From positions 1 through 37,517 of the IMG/VR virus record IMGVR_UViG_3300044637_001073: a stretch of DNA of 37,517 bases; one strand, given 5' to 3'. The stretch's first letter is position 1, and each line of letters begins with the position of its first letter. Position numbers and translations under genes: made by a program. Shown piece by piece: positions 1 through 7,744 of the stretch. The notes under the pieces are model-generated. The model saw nothing but the letters and a program-made list of their open reading frames with translations. It was not told the DNA's origin and ran no database searches. The DNA comes from a virus.

Positions 1-169
1 TTTCATTCTCATTTGTATTTCCATTTTGAGAATAATAAGTTGCTCCACCTGAACCTAAATTCCAAGAAATTGAATTGATTACAGAATTTGCAAAACATTT
101 TCTATTACCAGCATCAAGTGCTAATACAAGTCCCGATTCATTTAAGTCTGGCCCACCATAAACGCCCAC
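1..169 (-). CDS. LamG-type tail/fibre protein, N-terminus only (cut by window edge)
   Basis: The reading frame starts at a GTG at 169 and runs off the window at position 1, so only about 56 residues are visible. It opens MGVYGGPDLNESGLVLALDA followed by GNRKCF. This signature is shared with the two LamG-type proteins upstream (HGLVFSFDAANRKC and NGLVLCLDAANLKSF). GTG is chosen because GGAG lies 9 nt upstream, inside the end of the preceding gene, and no ATG gives the conserved N-terminus. The paralogues continue into concanavalin-like beta-sandwich domains, so this one probably does too; that part is inference. Likely role: a distal tail or fibre component contacting the host surface. Confidence 0.75.
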   Translation of the reverse strand, partial: MGVYGGPDLNESGLVLALDAGNRKCFANSVINSISWNLGSGGATYYSQNGNTNENE

Positions 170-170
170 T

Positions 171-506
171 TTACTCTTCTCCTTTTGGCATAGGTGCTGA
201 CCACTCTGGACTATTTAAAATAACCAGCATTTCTTCATATGTATAAGGACCTTCTTTTGTTTGAAGATCATTTATGAAACTTGGTGGAGTGGGTTCTTGT
301 GGAATAATAGTTTGTTCCTCACCTGTCTCTGCATTTATGATTGTATATGGAGTCGGATCAAATGGTGCCTGATCCCATTTGACAAAAGTTTTAGTGCCAT
401 CAGCAGATCGTCTCAAAGTATCTACTGATGTCTCTAAAACAGAATTGAAGTCAATTTTGTCGATTTCTTCCACTGAAAAAATTATAAAATTTCTTGATTC
501 GTACAT
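171..506 (-). CDS. Small acidic hypothetical phage protein, 111 aa
   Basis: The 111-aa protein starts MYESRNFIIFSVEEIDKIDF and is acidic, with a proline-rich middle and a C-terminal stretch GPYTYEEMLVILNSPEW. No enzymatic motif, signal peptide or membrane segment is visible. It lies between two LamG-type tail proteins and ends 1 nt before the next gene's GTG start. Its position directly after a large fibre-like gene resembles the 178-aa and 168-aa proteins in this window, so a role in fibre assembly or as a minor tail component is possible, but that is inference. An exact TATAAATA motif ends only 11 nt upstream of the ATG and there is no Shine-Dalgarno sequence, so the transcript may be almost leaderless. 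Confidence 0.8.
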   Translation of the reverse strand: MYESRNFIIFSVEEIDKIDFNSVLETSVDTLRRSADGTKTFVKWDQAPFDPTPYTIINAETGEEQTIIPQEPTPPSFINDLQTKEGPYTYEEMLVILNSPEWSAPMPKGEE

Positions 507-517
507 GGTTTTTTAAA

Positions 518-525
518 TATTTATA
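518..525 (-). promoter_or_regulatory. T4-type late promoter motif TATAAATA
   Basis: The minus strand reads TATAAATA, identical to the T4 late-promoter core recognised by the gp55 sigma factor. It sits in the 21-bp gap between the 585-aa gene and the 111-aa gene. The sequence is AT-rich, so single matches are expected by chance; the intergenic position is what supports it. Initiation would leave only a few nucleotides before the ATG at 506. Confidence 0.5.
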
Positions 526-527
526 AG

Positions 528-2285
528 TTAAACATAAGAAGATCCGTTCCAAGTAGATCTAATTACTCTAATATTAGAAAATCCGCCAAATGTAGAATTT
601 ACAGAATAAAAACTACTATCAACATATACAGTTCTTCCTGTGCCATAATTAACAGAATAAAGCAATGTAGAACCATTATAGTGTCTTATGAAACCATCAG
701 TTCCATACACAATATAGAAAGTACTTGCAGTGTTCCAGGTTCCTCCATAAAGAACTTGAGTTCCATTGTTATAAACACTATAGTTATCAGTTCTATACGG
801 ATAAGAAGCATAATCTATACTAGAATAACTCGCATCTGCAGTTGGATCTTCATTCCACCCAATCATTGCATAAGAAACTCCATTATCAGTAGATCCCGCT
901 TGTTTGTTGAACTCTATAGTGCAAGGTGCAGTAAATGAAGTTGTGCTATATGCATGATTGTCCCAAGAACTTGACCCAGATGTTTTGAAAATATTTACGC
1001 TTGTAGTTCCATTTCCAGTTACTGTTAAATTTCCACTTGCAATATAATTCATATGTTCATATGTAAATCTACCCTTTAATGCATTGAAGTTCTGTTTGAT
1101 CTGGTCTGCAGTAAGTGCTGTATTATGTATTGTTGCTGAGTATATTTTTCCATTAAAATAATAAGCACCATATCCAGCATCCCATCTACCAAGACAAATT
1201 GGATAGTTTGTTGATTTTGGAGTTGCTGGTAATGTATATGATGAATCTAAAGAACCATTTATGTACCAATAAATTTTATTTTCTCCAGCATTATATACTA
1301 AAACTGCGTTAAAAATAGTATTTACTGTAGGGGTAAATGCTGTATATCTAGCATCATATTCTCTACTGCCATCTGTATATCCAATTGAAGCAGCAAGTCT
1401 ATTTCCATTAATATGATTAATTCCAAAATTAGCAGTGGATGAATAATTATGCTGAGTAAGAACTCCAGCAGGAGAATTTGGAGTTGTTGTTCCAACTGAC
1501 ATCCAAACAGAAAATGTTTGACTTCCAGCTATTGTAGTATTTGAAGTTGTAATAAAATCATCACTTCCATCAAACTGTAAGTAATTACCAGTATTACCAT
1601 AAATCGGTAGACCAAAGTTCAAGTGGGCAACTTGGTCTGGGTTTGTTGAATAATTCTGAAATGCCCATCCATATGCATTTCCTGCACCCAATCCAGGTTT
1701 TCCAACTAAAATCCATTCCGGAGAAGAGAATCCAATAATTGAATCTACATTACTTGGAGCACCTAAATCTCTTAGGATATTATATTGTGCAGCATTATGA
1801 AACGAATCTCTGTGTGAACCAGCAACAATATGAGTGGCATCTGGATACATAGCTACAGCAGTTGCATATTCAGAAACAAATCTATCAACTTCTGAAGCAT
1901 ACGGATATGTATCATAGACCGTAGTTTTTACCCAAGATTGAGTCGGGTTATCATAGACGGCATAATTTAATGCTCTGTCAAAATCAAAAGTTTTAGTTCC
2001 GCTCCTCACATTATATCCTGGGGTTATTCCTTCTCTACCTGCAGCGTCTCCACCATAGGAGCCTTCAGGATAATCAATTGCAAAAGTGGTATAATAACTA
2101 AGGTTGCCAAGTTTAACTCCATTATAAGAATTAATTACATCTGACGGAGACATCAAATTCCTTACTAGTTGTGGCGCATTATTAAATCCAGTACACCCCA
2201 GTGGAGAAATACATTTTCGATTCGCTGCATCAAATGAAAATACTAAACCATGTGGTAGTATTTGTGGGTTATATGCTACTGCCAT
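528..2285 (-). CDS. Tail/fibre protein with FAM3/ILEI-like domain and LamG-type domain, 585 aa
   Basis: The N-terminus (HGLVFSFDAANRKC) matches the neighbouring LamG-type proteins. Residues of about 85-210 resemble an ILEI/FAM3 'GG' domain: GYNVRSGTKTFDFDRALNYA, an FDTY-like segment (VYDTYP), then AAQYNILRDLGAP and WILVGKPGLGAG. Residues of about 235-400 form a LamG/concanavalin-like sandwich (NYLQFDGSDDFI, IYWYINGSL) ending QNFNALKGRF, almost the same as the end of the 415-aa protein. The last 175 residues are a further beta-rich domain (FIRHYNGSTLLYSVNYG). The start ATG overlaps the upstream stop (TAATG) and has a strong GGGAGG site. Likely role: glycan- or protein-binding distal tail component. 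The ILEI assignment is from motif reading only. Confidence 0.8.
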   Translation of the reverse strand: MAVAYNPQILPHGLVFSFDAANRKCISPLGCTGFNNAPQLVRNLMSPSDVINSYNGVKLGNLSYYTTFAIDYPEGSYGGDAAGREGITPGYNVRSGTKTFDFDRALNYAVYDNPTQSWVKTTVYDTYPYASEVDRFVSEYATAVAMYPDATHIVAGSHRDSFHNAAQYNILRDLGAPSNVDSIIGFSSPEWILVGKPGLGAGNAYGWAFQNYSTNPDQVAHLNFGLPIYGNTGNYLQFDGSDDFITTSNTTIAGSQTFSVWMSVGTTTPNSPAGVLTQHNYSSTANFGINHINGNRLAASIGYTDGSREYDARYTAFTPTVNTIFNAVLVYNAGENKIYWYINGSLDSSYTLPATPKSTNYPICLGRWDAGYGAYYFNGKIYSATIHNTALTADQIKQNFNALKGRFTYEHMNYIASGNLTVTGNGTTSVNIFKTSGSSSWDNHAYSTTSFTAPCTIEFNKQAGSTDNGVSYAMIGWNEDPTADASYSSIDYASYPYRTDNYSVYNNGTQVLYGGTWNTASTFYIVYGTDGFIRHYNGSTLLYSVNYGTGRTVYVDSSFYSVNSTFGGFSNIRVIRSTWNGSSYV

Positions 2286-3532
2286 TAGATTCCATACCTC
2301 CCTCTGAGAGCATTAAAGTTTTGCTGAACTTCCGCAGAAGTTAAACCTTTATTTTTATATATCATAACATTAGCAATTCTACCAGAAAGAGGTTCGGATG
2401 AGTTATTTCCATCTATTCCTATGTTTAAGTTTCCAGTTGCAGTTCCAAATATCTCAGAATTTGCTGTTGAACCAAGAGAATTTCCATTTACATACAGCGT
2501 AAATGTTCCTGATATTCTAGTAACTACGACATTTATCCACTGATTTAATGAGTATCCAGAAGCAATAGGACTAATAACGTAACCAGATCCAACTCTATAT
2601 AGATTTAACTGTCCACTACCCGACATCATTATCTGCCATTCATTAGTGGTTGCTACACTTCCAGTATAGTAATCGCCAATTATATTCCCCCAAGTTGGAC
2701 CACCTGCAGTCCTCATAATCCAAACACTTACTGCAAAATCTCCAGGAAATTGATTTACTCCCTTACCAACTCCAATGTTTACATAGTCATTTGCTCCATC
2801 AAAAACCAAAGATCCACCATTAGAACTATCATAACTTACTCCATTTACCAATTCACCATGATTACTAGTGCCACTTAAATCTGCCCAACCACCACCAGTT
2901 GCCACGGTGGTTCCTCTCACTTGACCAATATTGAGCATATGTTCCGGTGGGATTATATATGTTCCTTGGTATAATGCGGCACGATAGACATAAACTCGGT
3001 TTTGTACTCCATATTCATAATGAAACAGAAAAGTATTTAGAGTTACTGTTGTTGCTGATGTGGTGAATTGCCCCCAAGCAAACCACCAACCATCTCCTAG
3101 AGATGTTCTATTGCTGGTGCTATGTACTCCAGCTTCTCCAGCATAAGCACCATTGCTTGCATATTCATACCGATACATGTAGTTTGGATTACTATATCCG
3201 CTGGTAGTTTTATAAATTATTGAATATGTGTATGTTGTATTTGGAGAAACTGATAATCCAGTACCATAAGAATATAAATTTGGACAACAAACTACAGAAC
3301 CATCATTATAAAAATCAACATATTTAGAAGTTACAACTCCAAGTGAGGGTATATAAACAGTTTCTTCACCATTCGTTACTCTATATGTAGAAGAACTTTG
3401 ATTGCTTTGATTATACGCTATAGAGTTTAAAATATTAGTTGCATTAACCCCTTTAAAACTCTTCAGATTTGCTGCATCTAAACATAAAACCAATCCATTA
3501 GTTACAATAGACGGTGAATGACCTAATCCCAT
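2285..3532 (-). CDS. LamG/concanavalin-like tail protein, 415 aa
   Basis: The protein starts MGLGHSPSIVTNGLVLCLDA, sharing the N-terminal signature of the other two LamG-type proteins. A middle beta-rich segment (about residues 60-200) resembles a carbohydrate-binding sandwich. From about residue 230 there is a clear LamG pattern: GGSLVFDGANDYVNIG, FAVSVWIMR, NQWINVVVTR, TFTLYVNGNSLG and NLNIGIDG. It ends GLTSAEVQQNFNALRGRYGI, matching an internal segment of the 585-aa neighbour. The ATG has a strong GGAGG site 7 nt upstream. LamG modules on phage tails are usually taken as ligand-binding, here presumably cell-surface glycans; the ligand cannot be read from sequence. Confidence 0.85.
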   Translation of the reverse strand: MGLGHSPSIVTNGLVLCLDAANLKSFKGVNATNILNSIAYNQSNQSSSTYRVTNGEETVYIPSLGVVTSKYVDFYNDGSVVCCPNLYSYGTGLSVSPNTTYTYSIIYKTTSGYSNPNYMYRYEYASNGAYAGEAGVHSTSNRTSLGDGWWFAWGQFTTSATTVTLNTFLFHYEYGVQNRVYVYRAALYQGTYIIPPEHMLNIGQVRGTTVATGGGWADLSGTSNHGELVNGVSYDSSNGGSLVFDGANDYVNIGVGKGVNQFPGDFAVSVWIMRTAGGPTWGNIIGDYYTGSVATTNEWQIMMSGSGQLNLYRVGSGYVISPIASGYSLNQWINVVVTRISGTFTLYVNGNSLGSTANSEIFGTATGNLNIGIDGNNSSEPLSGRIANVMIYKNKGLTSAEVQQNFNALRGRYGI

Positions 3533-3536
3533 AATA

Positions 3537-6188
3537 TCATCCCTCCAGTTCTATTTTCAATTTATCTACATCTTTTCTTTCACCGAGAATCACGTAGTAG
3601 TAATCTAATTCTTCATCTTCTACTGAGAATACTTCAACTTGATTATTATGAATCTTTCTCACTCTAGGAATTGCACTACCTCCAATTGGAGTTAAATTCA
3701 CTGTGATTGAATCTACATGAACCAAGTTAGTCCAATATTCTGGCAGTTCAATTATAGATTCTGTTGATCTTCCTCTAATATAAACACCATTTTCAGGTCC
3801 TTCTAATGAACCATACTGAAGTCTCTTTCCAGGCTTAGTTGGGTGGTCAATGATGAATGATTTAGTAGTAGCACCAAAAGATCCATTAACTTCTAATTTA
3901 TATGTTGGATTTATCGTACCTATACCAACATTTCCAGTTATATCTACAGCAATTCTATCTTCACTTACAGTATCATCTCCGATGACTAATTTACCAGATT
4001 TTATGTTTATATCCCATTTTCTATCTTCATTTTCAAGCCTTGCAATACTAGAATCGGCTTGTACTTTAGGTGAGTATATATGTAGTGGTCTTTGTGGAGT
4101 TACTCCAAGACCAAGACTACCATTCCATAGATAATACCATGTTGATGCAGTTCCGTCATTGGAATATGCTCCAAGTTTATATCCCCTATTGGCAGTACCT
4201 GCGCTAGGAGTATACGAAATCCAAGGAACCCAACCTGTCCCACCGTACCCTCGTAAAATAAAATCCTCAACGCCATCAGTAAATTGTTTGCTTATATATG
4301 ATGAGCTTGGTAAGAATATATTTCCACGAACATCTAATTTTTCTATTGGACTTGCGGTTCCGATACCTACATAATTACCCCAAACATTACTTGCACCACC
4401 ATGTTCAATAGAAGGAGTAGTATTATATACTCTGAATTCTTTGGCATAAAGTCTTTGTCCACCAACAGGCGCTGCAGCAGTAACTCCTACTAAAGCATTA
4501 CCACCCATATCTGCAGAAATCATCTGCAAAGTCATTACATCTCCAGGATTAACAGAAGTTAAATCTGCCACAAATCGGGTATACCCATAAACACTTACAG
4601 ACTGTCCTGCGTCTAATCCTGAATTATAATGACCAGAAGCAATTACTGTAGAATTTTGATTGACAATTCTCCATGCCCAATAATAAGTTCCAGACTGAAT
4701 ATATGCAGAAAATTTAATTCGTACATTGCCAGTTTTGGAAATAGCAAAAGATTTCATGGATTTCCATGAAGATGGAGCTTCAAGTGCAGAAATTTCTGGT
4801 TCGTCTGACCAAATTAAATATGTTTCTCCTGTGGCATAACTTAGTGCAGAACCTGTTTGAGTTTTTATTTGCCCATTAACTTCTAATTTATATGTTGGAT
4901 TTGAAATTCCGATGCCAACATTTCCATCATCTTTAATTAAATTTACAGGTCTAATTGTAAATCCTGTGAAATAAGTTGGAATAGTACCACCACCATAATT
5001 TACAATAATATAAGGTCTTACATATCTTACTGGTCCTCCATCACTACCATTATATGGAGTATGTGAAGTCGCTAAAGTAATAGTTCCAGAATATTTTATC
5101 CAATTTCCATTTGTAGGAATTGCAACTGCATTTACAATAAAATATGCTAATCCCTGATTTACAGCTATAGGAAGGTCATCTTTGTCATATCTACTCACGC
5201 CACAATAAAAATCTCCTGCAGCTCCAGATGCTCCAGAATTTCTCTTTACCCAAATCTCTCCGTATAAAGTTTCTCCAGGTTGAACTGGAATACGCCCTCC
5301 AATAGCTTCATAATATAAACTAGATAATGCTATTTTTGAATACGGCGTTGAGGTATTATTATCTGCAACTATTGTTGGAGTTGTTCCTCCCGACAATGAT
5401 AGACAATTTATATTATTATTATCTAGATGTTTTTGAATGGTAAAATAACTATTAGTTTCATAATTTAATGAATTTGAAATTGGAACTCCATTTGCAGTAA
5501 TGATTCCAGCACTAAAATTTCCTGAAGCATCTCTAGCAACAATAGTTGATGCTGTATTTGCTGCAGTTGCATTAGTTCCAACAGTAAATGTGGCTGCACC
5601 AGAACCATTATAAGTTGTAGATCCAGTGAGAAAAGTTGAAGTAGCTAAAGTTAAAGTATTTAAATTTGACCCAAGAGATACACCAGAGATAGTAGAATTA
5701 ACTAATGCACTATTGGGAATGCTAGTTAATGATGCCCCGGAACCAGAGAATGTAGTTCCTGTAATAGTACCAGTAGTACTAAAGTTACCATTTGCATCCC
5801 ATGTAGGTCCTCCAGTCGATAATTTTGCTGGAGTTACCGAACCATTCGCAAGTTTTGCTGTGACTACTGAATTATCTGCAGGAGTTCCAATATCTAATAA
5901 ATTACCATATGAAATTATAAAACAACTAACTGCTGCTGCAGGAGCAACTGCAAATATAATTTGATTAAAACTAATTTTATATCCAGTATTTCCAGTTGAA
6001 TCTGGCCTTTGTATTGCACCACCAAGAGATACCAAAAGTTGCTCGGAATTTACCGGATAATAAGCAATTGAATTTCCATTAACTAATCTAGTTAAATTGA
6101 ATGTCTTTAAAACTCCATTGAACTGAGATTCAATAGAGTTTAATATAATTACTTCACCACTTAAAGGTTCTCTTCCAATATAAGCCAT
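3537..6188 (-). CDS. Tail fibre protein with GNVGIG repeats and conserved C-terminal domain, 883 aa
   Basis: The N-terminus MAYIGREPLSGEVIILNSIE is typical of fibre proteins that attach through a small N-terminal domain. A low-complexity beta region follows (LTLATSTFLTGSTTYNG), then three 'GNVGIG...NPTYKLEVNG' type modules near residues 425, 610 and 755, common in phage fibre shafts. Between them sit beta-sandwich insertions. The last ~110 residues (IIDHPTKPGKRLQYGSLEGP, VYIRGRSTESIIELPEYW) form a C-terminal domain I associate with many marine phage fibres; it may aid trimerisation, but no cleavage motif is evident. The gene follows the 178-aa protein by 8 bp. Start context is weak, with no clear Shine-Dalgarno. 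A 30-bp direct repeat lies within the gene. Confidence 0.85.
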   Translation of the reverse strand: MAYIGREPLSGEVIILNSIESQFNGVLKTFNLTRLVNGNSIAYYPVNSEQLLVSLGGAIQRPDSTGNTGYKISFNQIIFAVAPAAAVSCFIISYGNLLDIGTPADNSVVTAKLANGSVTPAKLSTGGPTWDANGNFSTTGTITGTTFSGSGASLTSIPNSALVNSTISGVSLGSNLNTLTLATSTFLTGSTTYNGSGAATFTVGTNATAANTASTIVARDASGNFSAGIITANGVPISNSLNYETNSYFTIQKHLDNNNINCLSLSGGTTPTIVADNNTSTPYSKIALSSLYYEAIGGRIPVQPGETLYGEIWVKRNSGASGAAGDFYCGVSRYDKDDLPIAVNQGLAYFIVNAVAIPTNGNWIKYSGTITLATSHTPYNGSDGGPVRYVRPYIIVNYGGGTIPTYFTGFTIRPVNLIKDDGNVGIGISNPTYKLEVNGQIKTQTGSALSYATGETYLIWSDEPEISALEAPSSWKSMKSFAISKTGNVRIKFSAYIQSGTYYWAWRIVNQNSTVIASGHYNSGLDAGQSVSVYGYTRFVADLTSVNPGDVMTLQMISADMGGNALVGVTAAAPVGGQRLYAKEFRVYNTTPSIEHGGASNVWGNYVGIGTASPIEKLDVRGNIFLPSSSYISKQFTDGVEDFILRGYGGTGWVPWISYTPSAGTANRGYKLGAYSNDGTASTWYYLWNGSLGLGVTPQRPLHIYSPKVQADSSIARLENEDRKWDINIKSGKLVIGDDTVSEDRIAVDITGNVGIGTINPTYKLEVNGSFGATTKSFIIDHPTKPGKRLQYGSLEGPENGVYIRGRSTESIIELPEYWTNLVHVDSITVNLTPIGGSAIPRVRKIHNNQVEVFSVEDEELDYYYVILGERKDVDKLKIELEG
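3883..3912. repeat. 30-bp direct repeat, copy 1
   Basis: This 30-bp stretch is identical to 4873-4902. It encodes the fibre module NPTYKLEVNG of the 883-aa protein. Two identical copies 990 bp apart within one gene could recombine and delete or exchange the segment between them. Confidence 0.9.
4873..4902. repeat. 30-bp direct repeat, copy 2
   Basis: Identical to 3883-3912; the same NPTYKLEVNG coding module. The sequence just beyond it (4910-4927) is also shared for 18 bp with the 215-aa fibre gene near 10516-10533, showing module sharing between fibre genes. Confidence 0.9.
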
Positions 6189-6196
6189 GTGTTTTT

Positions 6197-6733
6197 CTAA
6201 CTATTTAGTGCTTGGCTGTAGGTGGTCATTACCTCTTCTGGAGTATTATCAATAACTTTTAGGTAATGTTGATACTTTTCATACTCCTCAGTGTCTACTT
6301 CAGGTCTTTCATTTTCTAGAATATATTTTGGTATATTTTGAATGGCATCAACATATTCTCTGAGTTGTTTGTTGAAAATCCAGTTGTCTGCTGCTTCTTG
6401 TACCCAATCTGGTACTGGTCCGATGGTCGTACCACCTGTGATGGTCTTTGGATACTTCTCTTTGATTTCAGTGATTGTGTCTTGCCAGATTGTGGTTCCA
6501 TTGATTTGGTCCCAGTACTGCATATCCTGTTGGTCTTGTAGAGAAGGATACTCTTGTTGACGAAGAGTTTTGTAGTCTGGTTCAATTACATCTGGACCTT
6601 CTACGATTTCTATTCCTTGTTCAGCAACATCTTGGATAAATTTTTGATAATCAATATTATCTGCAGCAACTGGAATAAAGTAATTGTTTGTAACATCAAT
6701 TATGCATTGCAACGAGTATATTTTATATTTCAT
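6197..6733 (-). CDS. Acidic hypothetical protein, 178 aa
   Basis: The protein reads MKYKIYSLQCIIDVTNNYFI and continues as an acidic, largely helical sequence with VPDWVQEAADNWIFNKQLRE and a C-terminal PEEVMTTYSQALNS. The start at 6733 is preferred over longer versions because GGAG lies 8 nt upstream and the previous gene stops at 6736 (TGATAATG, giving tight coupling). No catalytic motif is recognised. It sits between a beta-sandwich tail protein and the 883-aa fibre. By position it could be a fibre assembly factor or a small tail subunit; this is inference. The codon use and base composition are like its neighbours. Confidence 0.8.
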   Translation of the reverse strand: MKYKIYSLQCIIDVTNNYFIPVAADNIDYQKFIQDVAEQGIEIVEGPDVIEPDYKTLRQQEYPSLQDQQDMQYWDQINGTTIWQDTITEIKEKYPKTITGGTTIGPVPDWVQEAADNWIFNKQLREYVDAIQNIPKYILENERPEVDTEEYEKYQHYLKVIDNTPEEVMTTYSQALNS

Positions 6734-6735
6734 TA

Positions 6736-7743
6736 TCATAACTCCGCTGAAATAGAAGACTGTGTTGTAAATGAACAATAAGGATAACCTCCACTAATAA
6801 CAGTAAATACATATCGTATGGCGTGTGTTGTTAGAGAATTATTCAATGTTGATATAGCTAAACTGGCTGTATTATCATCATTAATATATGAAATTGTAAC
6901 TGCAGTTGGAGTTACTCTCATAATTACTGGATATGGTACTGAAATATGCCCTCCTGCACTAAAAGCTCCTGCAGCATATAAACAACTTGAGGTAATAGGA
7001 TTATTTTGTTTTAGAAAATATCTTTGACACAATGCAAGTTCTTGACCATAACTACGATACTCAAAGGGAGTTGCGACTTTTCCTTTTTCTAATTGTAATC
7101 CAGTAACTTTAGCTCCTGCTGGCAACCCAAATTCAAATTGAAGCATTCTATTATTCCCAGATGGCAAAGCATCAATTTGAATAGATATTGAAACCTTTCT
7201 CCATTCTGTGGTATAATAGAATGATCTATTGAAAGATGCACCAATCGAAACATTGCCAGATCCTTCTGCAGTATCTCTATAACTAAATGACACAGTTGAA
7301 GTATTATATGATGTAGATTTGACATAAAATGATACTGTTATCCATTCTCCTAGTGTAAATGGATAGCTACTACCTTGAACTGCTAGTTCAACATTTGTTC
7401 CAATAGATCCAATTGCAGTAGAATTATTATGCAAAGAATAGATAAATCCAGTTGGAGCATCAGTGGATCTTTGAAAATTTCCACTGCCAGACGGACAATA
7501 AATCCAAAATCTATCAACACATCTTACAAATTGATCTATACCAACATTTACAGAAGTGCCTCTTTGCCATATTTGCATATCACCATTAATCACTAAATTT
7601 TTTCTTCCACATTGAAGAATGTCAAATGCATCTTGAGGAGTATTGGTGGCCATCAAAGCGGCCCCATTTACACCAATAGGTCTCTCAAGTTCTGCAAGTT
7701 TTTCTCTGATGTTAACTGCTGGTTTTTGTATACGTACTGCCAT
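6736..7743 (-). CDS. Phage tail protein with carbohydrate-binding-like sandwich, 335 aa
   Basis: After a short N-terminal helix (IREKLAELERPIGVNGAALM) comes the phage-tail signature CGRKNLVINGDMQIWQRGTS, then DRFWIY. This 'N-NGD-Q-WQRG' start is common in virion proteins that fold as a CBM4/9-like beta-sandwich. The C-terminal half holds WITVSFYVKS, EWRKVSISIQ, and GLQLEKGKVATPFEYRSYG, the usual closing strands of such domains, followed by LCQRYF. A GCGGAG site precedes the ATG. Likely role: surface-binding tail component. It is followed by the 178-aa gene with the TGA stop next to the new start. Confidence 0.85.
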   Translation of the reverse strand: MAVRIQKPAVNIREKLAELERPIGVNGAALMATNTPQDAFDILQCGRKNLVINGDMQIWQRGTSVNVGIDQFVRCVDRFWIYCPSGSGNFQRSTDAPTGFIYSLHNNSTAIGSIGTNVELAVQGSSYPFTLGEWITVSFYVKSTSYNTSTVSFSYRDTAEGSGNVSIGASFNRSFYYTTEWRKVSISIQIDALPSGNNRMLQFEFGLPAGAKVTGLQLEKGKVATPFEYRSYGQELALCQRYFLKQNNPITSSCLYAAGAFSAGGHISVPYPVIMRVTPTAVTISYINDDNTASLAISTLNNSLTTHAIRYVFTVISGGYPYCSFTTQSSISAEL

Positions 7744-7744
7744 A

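Noticed and set aside
6734-6778. Longer 193-aa version of the 178-aa protein
   Set aside because: It overlaps the end of the 335-aa gene and has no ribosome binding site; the ATG at 6733 does.
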